The notes beneath the pieces are model-generated. The model did not search any database and was not told where the DNA came from. It was given only the letters and a program-made list of their open reading frames with translations. This document shows, piece after piece, positions 1 through 13,033 of a DNA stretch of 64,000 nt; the first letter of the stretch is position 1; every line of letters starts with the position of its first letter. Both the position numbers and the translations under genes were made by a program. Source of the DNA: Coriaria nepalensis (lineage: Eukaryota; Streptophyta; Magnoliopsida; Cucurbitales; Coriariaceae); assembly GCA_027186245.1 (NCBI GenBank), contig CP114484.1, positions 4,724,501 through 4,788,500 of the forward strand, in the 5' to 3' direction.

Positions 1-325
1 AAAAAAGAGAAAAATAAAAATACTATTAAAATAAAAACTTGTTATAATAAATTTTCAAATTTTTCTTCCTGATTTTTTTTAATACAAATTTTAGTTACGA
101 TTTTTGTAGGCAAAGTTATTAACATAAAAATTATAAATTTCTAACTTTTTATGGGTATCAAAATCAATATATTGGAACATTTATACATGTTTCCAACGTC
201 GACTATTTATAAATTTATCGGCTGTTTATAATATATGTACAAAAGGGGTCAACAATCTCGAGTTTCTTTACTCCCAAGCATGAGAAATACCAAGAGTATA
301 CAAGTTAGTTTAATCCAGCAAGATT

Positions 326-2757
326 TTATTCTGCTTGTTTCTCCATTGGAGCAAAGTATGCTTCTTCCAATTTCATGCTGGAAACTCCGTTTGGTATGCC
401 GATGTTGTGGACTGTATTATGTCTTTCAATAGCATCCTTGACTTTCTGGAACTGTATGAAAAAATTAACAAGAACCACATCTAGTTATAAAGTCTATAAG
501 ATAATCTAGTTTCATTCGGAAGTTGAGAGTTTCAACTGTAGTTTGGGTAATGAGTCTCTGATTAGATTGTCAGGTAAATTGGATTTACATTTAGAAACTC
601 GAACCAAAGTTTTGGGTCCACTAAAGAGAGGGCCGACCAACATTTATAGGATCAAGAAAGAGTGTGAAGTGAGACAAAAAAGAAAGACATAGGAAAGTGA
701 AAATTGAAACTAGAAACCTTTTCTTTGATAAGAAAGACAGCCCGATTTGGGAACTTTTTTTTCTTCTAGTTCAGCCCCAAAGTCTAGTTTAAGACCATAC
801 TACCAAATATAATTCCACAAAATATATCCAAAATATTATGTCTAACATAACTTTTGCTAAAACTCAAGCTTAACAAGTCTAACCAAATGGAGCCGAAATC
901 AGCTTCACACTTTTAAGGTAAGAATTGGAAGAATACCTTTGTCCCATTTTTATTTTTATGAACTGAAATCAAAGACAGGGTATAGTCGGCTTACCTTTGT
1001 AAGAGAACATGAAAAGGACTCTAATTGCCCATCAGCTCCACGATAGAAGTGGAAATAAGGTAAGTACTTGACATTCATACTTCTGCACATGGATTTGTTC
1101 TCGTCAAAATTGATTTTGAGGAACAATATTTCTGGGTGTTCTTCAGCTGTTTTGCAGAGCTGAAAGATCAAAACATAGAGCATAATATCAGAACATAGAA
1201 AAGTTTTCTTTCCAGAAAATTATCAATTGAGATCACCCAACTTAATACAGACTGCCAATCACCTAAGCTGAACATCGCAGTAATTAAAAAATAGTATTAG
1301 ATGTACTTCAGTCTGAGTTTCCAGATAATCTCAAATATAGATCCAAATGCAATATCTAATTTATAAAAATAATCTAACAAAAATACAATTTGTGCAAACT
1401 CCAGTTTACATAAACTATAGTTCCGAAAAGTTGAAACAAAGAGACTCAGGTAAAAAAGGGCATATACCTTAGGAAATAAGGCCCTGCAAGAAGCACACCA
1501 AGTTCCAAAAAATTCGACAATAACTAATCTATCTCCAGCTTGACTCAAAGCACCCAAGAATTCTTGCATGGAATTTATGTCGACCATATTTGGAACACTC
1601 TTTTCCCACCATTTTGGCTGCTCTGTTGTAGTAACAGCAGCCTGCGCCTGAGGTCAAACAATATATAATAAAACTCCAAAGCTGTTTGACATTAGAGTAA
1701 CGATGCTAGGAAAGCTACAAGAGATGTAATTTCTTAATATTTTTACAAAGCAATGTTGCCTTTTCAAATATAGGAAATAATTCCCTTTATCTCATAATGA
1801 CGGCATTGGGTATACATGAACAAGAAGATATATATACATATTATCTAAAACAATCCAAAAGATATTGGAGTATATTTCTAATTACACCTGATAAATACAT
1901 ATAGGTTTTCTTCTAAAACCCCTTACTAGTTGTTCAAAACTGAATAAGGATCCTTTTGATTTTGCGTTTTAAACTCCAGTTGGATCAAAAATCCAGTTTG
2001 GATCGTAAAGATTGTCAGAGACGTTGGTCCAACAATCACAAAATCAGTTTAGTTCACAATTTAACAATTCAGCATCAATCCTTGAACCAAACTGACACTA
2101 TTATGTAAGATGGAGATAAACAGACTATATCATCAAATGGATCAGATGTTTAGCCAATTAAGTTAGTATCTCAAGCAACAAAATAGGTAACAAAACCCAG
2201 AAAACTCAGCATAGCCAAAGAACCCCCCTTCAAATGAGTAAGCACAGAAAAATAAAGTATGAACTCAATGATCTTAACAAACTGGTCTCAAAAAAACAAG
2301 TTTTACCTCTATCTAACCAAAACACAGTTTGCCCGAACTCTAGTTTGCAAACTCGTTCCTAGTCCTACCCAGATGCAAGCTTAATCATGGTCCAAATTAT
2401 TTTAAACACCCCCCTCGAAAAAAAAAAACAAGAAAAATGCAAAATTAAACTGCTTACTAACACCAATCACACCGGAAAAAAATCAACCCATAACCAGAGA
2501 TTATATCACAATCAATTACAATCACGCAAAAATGAAAATCCACTCTCAATAGTCAATTATAAGTTATGTACCTTGAAAGAGAGCAACTGCTTTCTGGGTC
2601 TGTAAGCAGAATATGAAAGAGGCCAAAACCTCTGATCGGAGTTCTGAATAGGGAAATCAAGCTGGAGAGTATTCAGCGTGGGAGGAAAAGAGGTGATCAG
2701 AGAAGAAGAGGGATGGATGCGAGATGCATGAGATGTAAATCGAAGAACATCTGCCAT
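326..2757 (-). CDS. Thioredoxin-like 2, chloroplastic (ACHT-type atypical thioredoxin), 4 exons
   Basis: Exons on the minus strand are 2572-2757, 1468-1647, 995-1159 and 326-451. All junctions are GT-AG in phase 0, giving 218 aa with a stop at 326-328. Residues 1 to about 65 look like a chloroplast transit peptide (Ser/Arg/Pro-rich, starts MADVLRF). Residues 72-78 read QPKWWEK, the usual lead-in of the family. The active site is the atypical WCASC at about 112-116 instead of WCGPC, followed by RALFPKLCKTA. A thioredoxin fold follows with the cis-Pro region [11 protein letters not shown], and the protein ends with the ACHT-type tail [15 protein letters not shown] proteins are plastid oxidoreductases that act on thylakoid or stromal partners such as 2-Cys peroxiredoxin. 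Length matches the family (about 220-240 aa). Seen: exons, frame and motif. Known: family role. Inferred: plastid location. No damage is visible. Confidence 0.93.
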
Positions 2758-5700
2758 TCAGCGAGAAGGAAAAGAACTTGATCAAAATCAACAATAGTTA
2801 TCGAAAATATTTGATGAATTTAATACAGCAGAGAGGCGAAAAAGGCGCAAAATCAAGGTCAAGGGGAAGCTGCTTCTGCTTTCTGGCAGGGTCCTGTTCA
2901 AGGAGGAGTATCGGAACGAGAAGCTAGGGCTTTGTTTGGTAACGTTTTTAAAAAACGGTTTTTGCATTTTGAAATACGAAATTCGATTTTGGAGAGGAGA
3001 TAAACTCGCTCGATAACTGTTTTTATAATAATTTTTGTCTAAAAAATATTTTTTTAAAATTAGAAAAAAAAAAAAAAACTGTGAAAAAATAAAATGCAAA
3101 AATTATGAATAGTAATTTTCTATATTTTAAATAATAAATTTAAAATTTAATTTCTTACCAATATGAATTAAATAGATTTAATATTTAAAAACTAATTTTT
3201 TTTATCTCATAATATTAATTTATTATTATTATTATGAAAATTAAATTTCAAAATATAAAAAATAAAATTTATTTCCAAATAAAATCTAGATCTTTCTTCT
3301 GATTTTTAGTTTCCATTTCTTCAATAGAGATTTTTATTTACTTAAATTAAATAATATACACAAGTCTATACAACTTTTACTATAATTATTTAGTTACGTT
3401 TTTTTATTATAATTAAGAATTTATTATAAAATAAATATTTAATCCGATAATAATTATATCTAATTAAAAAAATAAATGGATAAAAACAAAAATAATCGAA
3501 TTTAAGAGATAGAGAACTTTATTATTTATATTTTCTTTTCATTTTTTATTATAAATAATATTTTATTTATAGGTTAAAATGACACACCAAAAATAATGAA
3601 TTATTTAAAATAATAATAAAATAAAATAAAATAAAAGAGAATTAAAAATAATAGATAAAAAGCTCAAAGTGAAAAAGATGGAAAAAAAAATGCTTATTCA
3701 GATCCATTTATACTATTCGTAACAAAATTAACTTTTAACTCTATTATCTTTATCCTTAAAAAAAAAATAAAAAATAAAAAAAATAAAAAAATAAAAAAAA
3801 TTAACACTTCATATTTTGAGAAACAGTTTTAATTTGTTTGGAAGGCTGGAAGGCTTATTTGGCAAATAAATCTGAACTCCCACCTTGGGTTAATTTCTCA
3901 ATTGATTGGAGTAAACCTGTTTCGGTTTGGGTGAGGGTGAAGCTCAATATGGATGGGGGTATATAGTAAAGCTCATTATTATTTCTAGACTTAGAAGCCT
4001 ATATTCGGTTTAAATTTTACTTGGAAACTTGGATTTAGATTTATTGAATATGAGATGAATCTAGATTAATGATCTAGATCATAAAAAAAAGATATAAAAT
4101 TATGATGAATGAAGAATTTTCTTATTAAAGATAATCAATTGGTGCCTAAAAAGTCCTTATAGTAACATTTGATGATTCCTAGTCGGCATTGTTTATGATT
4201 GAAATTATGATGGTACCTGATTATGTTCGAGCCTCCCAACTTTTGTTCTTGATTAATAAAAATATTATTGGTAAATATTTTCACAATTGTTCGTCTTTTA
4301 TAAATAAAGGAATTTCACCTCTGACTATGAAATACAAATATCCCTGCCTATTCCTATTAATCATTACTTTGATTTCGAAGGCTAACAGAATATGATCGAA
4401 ATCATATGATGTTATCCCATGCTAATGTATGTAGAGCATAGACTTGCTTTAAACACTCTAATTTTTTCAAAGTAACATCGTTAGAGGCACAACTCATCCA
4501 ATTAAGGATAGAAAGATGCAATAGGGCAGGCTTGTAACATCACAAGGGGACAAGCCGATGTAACAGCAATTATACCATCTCTTTTCTTCGGCTATTTTTC
4601 CCTAATTTTTTATTTGAATCAAATTTTCTTAATTATTTAACTATCGATCCATAATATCTTGACACGCCAAACTAAAGCTATAAAAATGGGCTGGTCTTTT
4701 CGGATCAGCCCATGGCTTGGAAAAAAATCCGGTCCGAAACCCAACTCTTATTTATGGATTGAATATGGATATACTTTAAAATATATCGGCCCGGCATTTT
4801 TGGATCCATTCAAATCCTCTAAATTTCAATTTTTTTTTTCCTTTTATTTGAGCGGGATGGATTATAAGGATATTTCAAAAAAAAAAATTTAGTCCCTATA
4901 GATTTTCTTTCTTTTATTTTACCCCATCTCATATAAAAATCCTTAAATCCCCAACTCAAATTTAACAATTTATATACTTCATTAATACATACCGAAATTT
5001 TTATTCAACCAATAATTTATTTATTTATTTATTTTTATTTTTTATTTAAAAAAAGGCGAAACCATAGTCTCAACCTTTTTTAGACTCTAGATGAATCCAA
5101 CGGACTTTCTGGACATAATCCAACTATTTTTTTCAATAATTAAATAGTAAAAAGCCAAGCTTGGCCCAGCTCGGGCAACCATTTTGACAGCTCTTTGCCT
5201 AACACTGTTTTTTTTTTTTTCTTGACCATTTCTGAGCTTATCCTCTATGTCGGTGAAATGTACACTTTTTTTTCTTCTTATTGTTGTTTCTTATAAGGTG
5301 CAGTTCAGAATTGATATGATAAATTGGAGTCTGGAAGAACAGTATTTTAGTTATAAGGTGAAGTAAACAAAAATTTCCGTTGAGGTTAAAACTGGAGTTT
5401 GTATATGTAGCCTGTCGAATGATTCAATTTGGGGATAAGAGAACATGAATGAGAAAGTTCAAAGTAGTAAGCATGTCACCAGCGCCAGAAAAAAAAAAGA
5501 AAAGAAAATACCTGCAATGAACTCTGTAGAGTAAAAGATGAAACCATAACGTGAAACGGTATTTTCAAACAAACGCAATATTGATGTTCCATTCTGTATG
5601 ACATAGGAAAATTTCACATTTCAAACTCATGATACCACCCCGTTATTAGTTGCATTTTAATCGAAGAGTTTAAACAAGAAATGATGAATGTAAAGGGCAT

Positions 5701-5941
5701 GACCAAGCCAAAAGAGAGAAACTCATATCAGAATACAATCATCTAAATTCAACATTCATATTCAGCAACCTTTTTTTTTTCAATAACTGATTTTGTCAAA
5801 CAACAACAAATACGATCCTAGAATAGACTCAGAACCGATTCTATAGACCTGTTTTTGCTCGTCAATTTGCTTCTTCTCTTTTCCATTTTGGGTCTAACTT
5901 ACATTTTCTCTTCTAAAAGCATTCATGTGGAGGGTTAAGGG
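2758..5941. other. AT-rich intergenic stretch
   Basis: This is the upstream side of the thioredoxin gene and the downstream side of the next gene. It holds long A/T runs (about 3055-3080, 3760-3800, 5205-5222), low-complexity AT sequence and no open frame with recognisable similarity. The short frames at 4189-4395 and 4659-4892 have no family signature. The first 200-300 bp presumably hold the thioredoxin promoter and leader, but I could not pick a specific box. Confidence 0.6.
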
Positions 5942-6993
5942 TTAAGGGTTCCGGTTTTCAGAGATAAGGTCAGGCATGATCACTGCAGGGTCCAGACCCG
6001 GCGAAAGAGGGGTTTCCTCAAAAGCTTTACCCTGTTCCTTGGTTTTGTGAAGCAGCTTGCTCTTTATTAAGTTCACATCCTTCTTCTTTGGACTTACAAA
6101 CATATAAGCTGCAAGGAATGGTAAGCAAAAGAAACTTTTTTGCAATGAAACAGACTAGCAATGTTTCAACTCAATTCATCAAAACACACACACACACACT
6201 CTCTCTCTGGAATTCTGGGTCTGAAGATTTAGAAATTGTTTATGCGGTGTCCCAAAACACAGTTCGCAATAATGTGTAAGAAAGGGGGAAATCAAAATGT
6301 AAATACTACTAAGCATATTTCAGGCTTGAAGTAAAGTAAATTCAATCCGGTCCATCACATTAAACTTCTGGCTAAGTCACATTCTAATACCCCATTTAGA
6401 TTCTAATCCAATTCCAAAGCAATTCCCCTTTGCTTACAACATGAATATACTAATATAGTTGACAAAATATCCCCATAACAAAAAGTTAAGACAAGTGGTT
6501 ATACAACATAAACTCCAAGTTGGAGTTTTTAGCTCAAACTGGCGTTAAGACCTAAAATGGAGTTTTAAAAAGAAATGTTTTTTAAAAAAGGCAGCCGGTA
6601 ATCAAAATGAGAGCAATATATCGACAGTCCTAACAATGGAGTTCACAAAGCTAAAGAAAGTTAGCTAATCAATTCGTCGAACACAGTACATACAAGAGCT
6701 AATGACCTATTTCCTCATCTTTATAAGGCCCTTGTCAATATCTGACCTAAACAAACTAAAAAAAATGGGGTAAAAACTGAGTGGGAAATTCCAAGGAATT
6801 TCGACCCAAAAAAGCCAAAAATTGATTCAAACACAGAATTGAAACGAGAGATATGAGATCAGAGAGAGAGAGAGAGGAGAAAGTAGCGCGAACCTCCGAG
6901 AGCAAGATTGGAGATTAATAGGACTCGCCAAATGACCTTGAAACGCTTGGTCCGATATTCGTTCGCCGTCAGTAAAGGAGGAGGCTCCGCCAT
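5942..6993 (-). CDS. Small single-pass membrane protein, unknown function, 2 exons
   Basis: Exon 1 is 6894-6993 and exon 2 is 5942-6108. The donor GGAG|GTTCGC and acceptor TTGCAG|CTTATA join in frame to give 87 aa. The start is the first ATG (MAEPPPLLTANEYR). A basic stretch (RTKRFK) precedes one hydrophobic segment at about residues 20-38 (VIWRVLLISNLALGAYMF), then a short polar tail rich in Lys follows (SPKKKD). This would place a short N-terminus on one side of a membrane and a charged tail on the other. I recall similar short plant proteins with this N-terminus but not a function. From memory, some relatives have a longer C-terminus, and no such exon was found downstream. The predicted end (ENRNP then stop) may therefore be a shortened form or a missed splice. 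Exon 1 and the splice are secure; the end is less so. Confidence 0.7.
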
Positions 6994-7308
6994 GGAAGAT
7001 GGCGGAGCGAAATCGATGGCGTAGTTGTGTCTCTTTTTCCTCGATCAGTTCGTAACTTCCCAAATTCAACAACCCCCCTCCATTGGCCTAGAGAAAGGGA
7101 CTAGAAAGAGGCCTTTTTTTTTCCCCCCTTAAGAGTGGGACCCGTGGTTTTGGAATCTTGAGTTCGTCCCTGAGAAGTGCTAGTAGGCCCAGTTCATAGT
7201 TGTGTAAGCCCATTGGCCCACTTTCTCTTCTCTATAGTATGTATGGCCCATTTATAATCATCATCCTCATCATTTTTTTTTTCTGGTCTATTATTAGACT
7301 ATTCCTAC

Positions 7309-7777
7309 TAGGGTTGTGCATTGTGCCGGTGACTAGTGGCTGATTTTCATAATCAATCCAAATATAACTGATTTTTAAAATTTTCACTCGTAACTAATTC
7401 AAATATTTTAGAAATTCAACCGAATCTTCTTCGGATGTGATTAAGTATAAACTCGTAAGTGATTAATTTGTTTGTTAAAAAAAATAATAAGTATAATTAT
7501 TTAATAAATAAATAAAATTCATAAGAAAACCTATTACTTAGGTTAAGCATAAAATCCATAAGAAAATTCATAAGAAATCCATAACTAAAGAAATCATGTC
7601 AAGAAATAAAATACAAATAAAAGTATATTAATTAAATAACAAATTACAAAAACACCAAAGGGTTGAAAAATATACTATATATTTCTTCATTTATTATTTC
7701 CTTTAAGTTCGTTATCTTCTATAAGGCAAAATCAAATAAAATATTTAGTGAGTATTGCAAATAAATTATAAGTAGCA

Positions 7778-7808
<31 letters not shown>

Positions 7809-10686
7809 CTTTAGTTCTTTATTCAAAAAGTCCAAGGAATAAACTTCAAGCATATGTTCTTTCATTTAAAAAAAAAAAACAACAAAGATACTAAATAAAT
7901 CATACCATCAGGAATAATATAATATCGATGTCAAAATTCTCTTGTAGTTCATCTAATATTGAGCAGATATGAATGAGCTTTAGAGTGGGTCGTAACCAAT
8001 TTTGAGCACAAACTAGACCCTCTAATGTTTTCGGAGATAACGAGCTCCGAAATGAATTAATAACTCGGCCGCTAATGCTAAATGTTGATTCTAAGGTAAC
8101 CGTAGAAATTGGAATTGCAAGAATACGTCTTGATATCTTAGAGAAAACTAGATACTTGGACGAGTTAATTTTCCACCAACCCAAAAATCAAAAGAATTAT
8201 CATCTTTACTAGAAAATTTATCATTCTCATCCTCCAAATAACGAGCTAACTTAGATGTATTCTTTATAATTTTCTTTTTTTGTACTTGATCAATAACTTA
8301 AGAACAAAAAGCATGAAATTTACCTTTAGAGTCACCTCGATATTTACCATATTTTGATCAACATCATACTCATCATCAACCTCTTCTCCTAAATAAAACT
8401 TTTATGCAAAATCCTCCACCTCAAGACATTCAAATGCTTTTTTCAAAATCTTTACAGGAATCCAACATCAAATATATAAAATTCCCCCTCGCTCAATATC
8501 AAGAGATTTACATGACATCCCTAAAATTTGTAAGTCCACTAGGTGATGATTTCACATACTTTACTGCAGTATGAATCTTCTTAATTACCTCAGCGTATTC
8601 TTTCAACTCATCTTTCATTGTAAGGTTAAGAAGGTGAGCAGAACACCTTTATTATGTTAAGGAACTCATGTCCAAGGAGGGTCTCCTTATAAGACTTCGT
8701 CATTCTCTTTATATACCTAATTACCCCATCATTCAAGCTAGCATTATCTATTGTCATAATTAAAATATTTCTAATTCCCTAATCCTTCAAACAACGATCA
8801 ATCTCCTCTCCAATGGTTTTGCCTTTATGATTATGCATCAAATGAAAATTCAAGGTCAATTTTTCCGTAACTTCCATTCATCATCAATCCAATGAGCAGT
8901 TAAGTACATATAATTTAAGTTTTGAATGGATGTCCATGTATCAGTTGTAAATCACACATTGAGATTTCAAAATATCTTGTAATTTAACTTTCTCGTAATC
9001 ATAAATAATCAAACATTATCTAGCTATTGTTGTGTGATAAGGTACACAAAACCTTGGTTGCATAGCATGAACATTTTTTCTTAAACTCTCTTTCTTTACA
9101 TGTGAGAATGATAGGTCATCGATTATAATCATTCTAGCCATCTTCATCTATAGATCCTCTTGACTAAAAGATGCTACATTCAAGTCTCCCATTCTACCAT
9201 CTTCATTTTTAATACCAAAACCTAATAACTTTTGATTCGAGTCTATAATTCGGTAACTGGGTACTTCCTTAGATATGGTGGACAATGTTTTAGATGATTC
9301 CATAAACTACTTGTCCCATTTTGAGAGTCAGAACTATAAGAGTTTCTTTTACAATAACTACAAGTGGCCCTAGTATTATTAAGGTCATTATTTTTAATAA
9401 AATGTTTCCAATTTTCAGATACTTTTATCGACACATTCTTACTACCAACAACCGACTTAGAACATTTTATAGGAGAGCTAAGTGATTTACCTTTAGATGG
9501 CTCTCCTTCACACTCTATAGTCATGTCAACTATATCTTCAACAAGTTCAATATCACCATAGTCATTTATTTGAATTGCATCATCTTGCATCTATTATTAA
9601 CATAGAGTTATTACGTTACAACACAATTAGGATTTAAATAGTCAATAATTCAAATGATGACTCTTATGTCTATTTGCTACTTGTATTATTGTCTGCTTCC
9701 TTATTCGAAGAAACTGGAATTGAATGTGGTTTGAGGATTTGAAATTCGGTGAATATAATAATAGTTATTTAAGATTATTATATTGACTTCTAAGTACTTC
9801 GATTTATTCAAAGGGTGGCTTAATTACTTTTGGTTCTTATAAGAAACATTCTAGAGACAATTCTATTATTTTCAAAAATATAAAAATGATTGGAAAATCA
9901 TTCAAAAGAATGAATCTAAAGATACTTATTTTTACCAAACTTTAAAATAAATAAATAAGATTCAACTTATTTTCAGCAAATATGAGAAACCTCCAATTAT
10001 ATGACAAGAACACTAATTTCAGCAGACATGATAAAATTCCTAAGAAAATCACTAATATGAAGAATAGAATTTGCAAACAAACCTCAATAATGGATATAGT
10101 ACTGGAGATTCACAGTGGGTGATGCTATGAATATGAAGAATATAAGCCTGAAGTCATTTTAGTGAGAGAAAACCGAGAGTGCAATATTTTTATCATTGGA
10201 AGAGCATAGAGAGAGAAGAAGAATATTTCAAAAGCTTCTTATCTCTGAGTATTCCATAAGCTTCTTATCTCTGAATGTTGTAAAAGCTTCTTATTTTTGG
10301 GAGAACATAGAGATTGAAGAAGAATATTGCAGAAGCTTATCGTCGAGAAATCACATAGAGGAGAAAGAATGTTGCAAAAGATAAGAGATACACAATAAAA
10401 TAAGGAAAGAGTATAGTTAAGTCTAAGTGGGCCTAAATTGATTTTTCTTTATGGACCTATATGTATCAATATATCTATTACTCTATAGTCTAATGGACAT
10501 GTATTAAGTAATTTAATAAATAAATATGTATATATATAGTATAACATCCATAAATTAATATTCAAAAAATTAATAATTGAGTACTAAATTCATAGCCAAT
10601 CCAATACACATTAAACTCGTGTGTTTTAGATAATTGATTTGGTTTTTGGTTGTGTGAATTAGGTGGAGGGTTTTATGCACACCATA
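7309..10686 (-). mobile_element. Decayed hAT transposon with exact 8-bp target site duplication
   Basis: The direct repeat ATTCCTAC occurs at 7301-7308 and 10687-10694. Immediately inside are matching termini: TAGGGTTGTGCA on the left, and TATGGTGTGCA as the reverse complement of the right end. The 3378-bp interval codes on the minus strand for remnants of a zinc-finger BED / RICESLEEPER-type hAT transposase (see the pseudogene entry). An 8-bp duplication and TAGGG-type ends are standard for plant hAT elements. The element is too damaged to encode an active transposase. A pure A run lies inside it at about 7783-7808. Confidence 0.88.
7900..9590 (-). pseudogene. hAT transposase remnant (BED zinc finger to hAT dimerisation domain)
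   Basis: The N-terminal part is open at 9243-9590 and contains a BED finger (ATCSYCKRN, then SSLWNHLKHC). Reading on at 9060-9240 gives KLLGFGIKNEDGRMGDLNV and then a region like RICESLEEPER transposases, interrupted by in-frame stops (for example after SFSQEDL). The C-terminal part is open again at 7900-8184 and matches the hAT C-terminal dimerisation domain (SSKYLVFSKISRRILAIPIS, ESTFSISGRVI, FRSSLSPKTLEGLVCAQNWL). The middle has several stops and frame changes, so this is a dead gene. Its ends sit well inside the TSD-defined element boundaries. Confidence 0.88.
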
Positions 10687-10694
10687 ATTCCTAC

Positions 10695-13033
10695 CGGAGA
10701 GTTCTGAATCGAAGATATTTTATGTAATTCACGTGAGATTGAGATTATGAGCAATATTTGTATCTTGAAAATTTCATGGACTTTTAATTACTTGAGATTT
10801 TGAATGTATAAAATCCTGTATAGCTGTGTCAGGAGTGTCATGTCACATTTTTGGGTTTTGTCTTCTATATAAGCTCTTTTATGTTCATTATAAATAATAT
10901 ATGGGATAAATTAGGATAAACTTCCAAATTTTAACATAAATGATAAGAAATACTAAATTTTTTTAATAATTATAATAAATACTCTATTTTAAGTTTAAAT
11001 TATAATGAGACTTAATTTATTAAAAATAGATGAAATGATTATGTATATGTCATTTAGTCTTTAATTGATTATTAAAATTCTTAAATTTGATCAAATTTAA
11101 ATTTTTACCCAATTTATTTTTAATTTGATTTTTAATCCGTTTTAGTTATTCGTTTCTTTTTTTTCTATTTTCATCATACCGGTAGTCATCACCCTCCTCT
11201 ACGGCCACTACCACCACCTTCCTCTGCCATGGCGAACATGAAAAAAATGAAAATTTTAATTATTTTCTTCCTTTTTTACTCCTTATCTCTAAACTATTTA
11301 ATATTTATTTTTTTATATTTATGTTGACAGTTCGCCACCACTATCGCAACCTTTACTGTCGACATAAAATATTAAAATTTTAACAATTTTCTCTCTCTTA
11401 AATTTTCAAAAATTAATATTAAAGTATTAGAATTTTAAATTGTTATGTTGGCGGTAGAGGTCGCTACTGTGGAAACCAGAAGAAATTAAATAAAAAAAGG
11501 TTAAAATATCTAATTTAAATTAAAGGGAAAAATATAAATATAAATATTAAGTTAGATTAAATTTAGAATTTTAATAGTTATTTAACGATTATGCGACATG
11601 CACATGATTATTCTATTTATTTTCCATGAAATTAGAAATTTATTATAATTTAAACTTTAAAATTAGGTATTTATTATATTTTCTAAAAGTTGTGAGTTTT
11701 TATTATAATTTATACTACATTTTTTAGATTTATCCTAGTTTCCCCTAATATATACATATTATGAATAATAGGCTAAATTATTTTTAACCTCCTTAAACTA
11801 TCAGTTTAAAAGAATCCCTTCAAACTACCATGTTTCATAATGAGCTCTCTTAAATTATGAAAAAGTCACTTTACCCTTCGCAAGTCTTTAAGCTCTTTTA
11901 GATGATTTATTTTTATATTTTTTGTCCTCTTATTCTTATACTCCTTAACACACTTCATTATTTCTAATCATTTTTCATAAATCCCCGTTCACTCCCACCT
12001 CACTAACCCATTCACTGTTGTTGCCTTTTATTGTTGTCGCTTGAAATAATTTTTATTTGTATATCCTTAACTTTTATTTTTATATTTCTAATCTCTCTTT
12101 TAATTATTTTTCATTCATTCGCTCCTAAAACAACATCCTCCACCATCTTCTGCCGCCACCATTGCCTTTCTCTACTGAAAAATAACTCTTTTTCTCTGAA
12201 ACAAGAAAAAAATGGATTTCGGATGATTCGATGGGGACTCGACGAGAGAGAGAGTAATTTTTCAGTGGCATAAGATGGTGGATAAAAGTGGAATAGGATG
12301 TTTTAGGGGTAAATAAATGAAAAGTAATTAAAAATGAGATTGAAAATATAAAAAGAAACCATGGTATAAAAATAAGTCAAATTTATAATTTTAAATTATT
12401 TCTAATAGTGATCAAAGGCGGATGCGGTAGAGAGGTTAATAGAGGTAAGGTTGGTAGAGGTAATGGTGGGGATGGATTGATGAAAAAGTACTTTAAAATA
12501 ATGAATGGATTAAAAAGTGTAAAAATAAAAAATTGAGACTTAAAGTATAAAAATATATAATTTAAGGTTAAAAAATATTTTAAAGGACATGCGGCAAGGG
12601 GCAGGGGCAAATTCTAATTTTTTTGTAGTTTAATGGGATATTTATTAAACATATAATTTAAGTATATCTTTTAAATAAGGATTAGTTTAAAAACCCACAC
12701 ACTTTTAGTCGGGATCAAAACTAATCTAATAGTTAATATTTATTTATAATTATTAAATCATACAATCATTCAATAATTATTGAATGTTGAAATCATATAA
12801 TATGAACATGTAATTATTGAATACATGACCATTAGATTAGTTTTAATCCAACGAGCTTAAAAATATATAAACAAATACGTAAAAAATATATTACTAAAAT
12901 TTATCCTATGTATATGTATCTTGATATATATTTTATGGACACATATTTTATATATTATTTTATACTAATTTTAATCAATTAGATTAAAACCAATATAATA
13001 ATTAGTTTTAATCCACCCAAGTTAAACATAAAA
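10695..13033. other. AT-rich intergenic stretch, no gene seen
   Basis: No recognisable protein or RNA gene. Short Pro/Leu-rich frames on both strands (for example 12031-12273 and 12383-12610) are low-complexity readings. A motif of the type 'gccaccaccaccttcctctgcc' and its complement recurs around 11190-11230, 12120-12170 and 12420-12470. This hints at diverged repeat copies, but I could not delimit them. Confidence 0.5.

Noticed and set aside
5933..5952. Telomere-like GGGTTAA repeats
   Set aside because: Only about two and a half units, and the word is GGGTTAA and not the plant GGGTTTA. Not an interstitial telomere.
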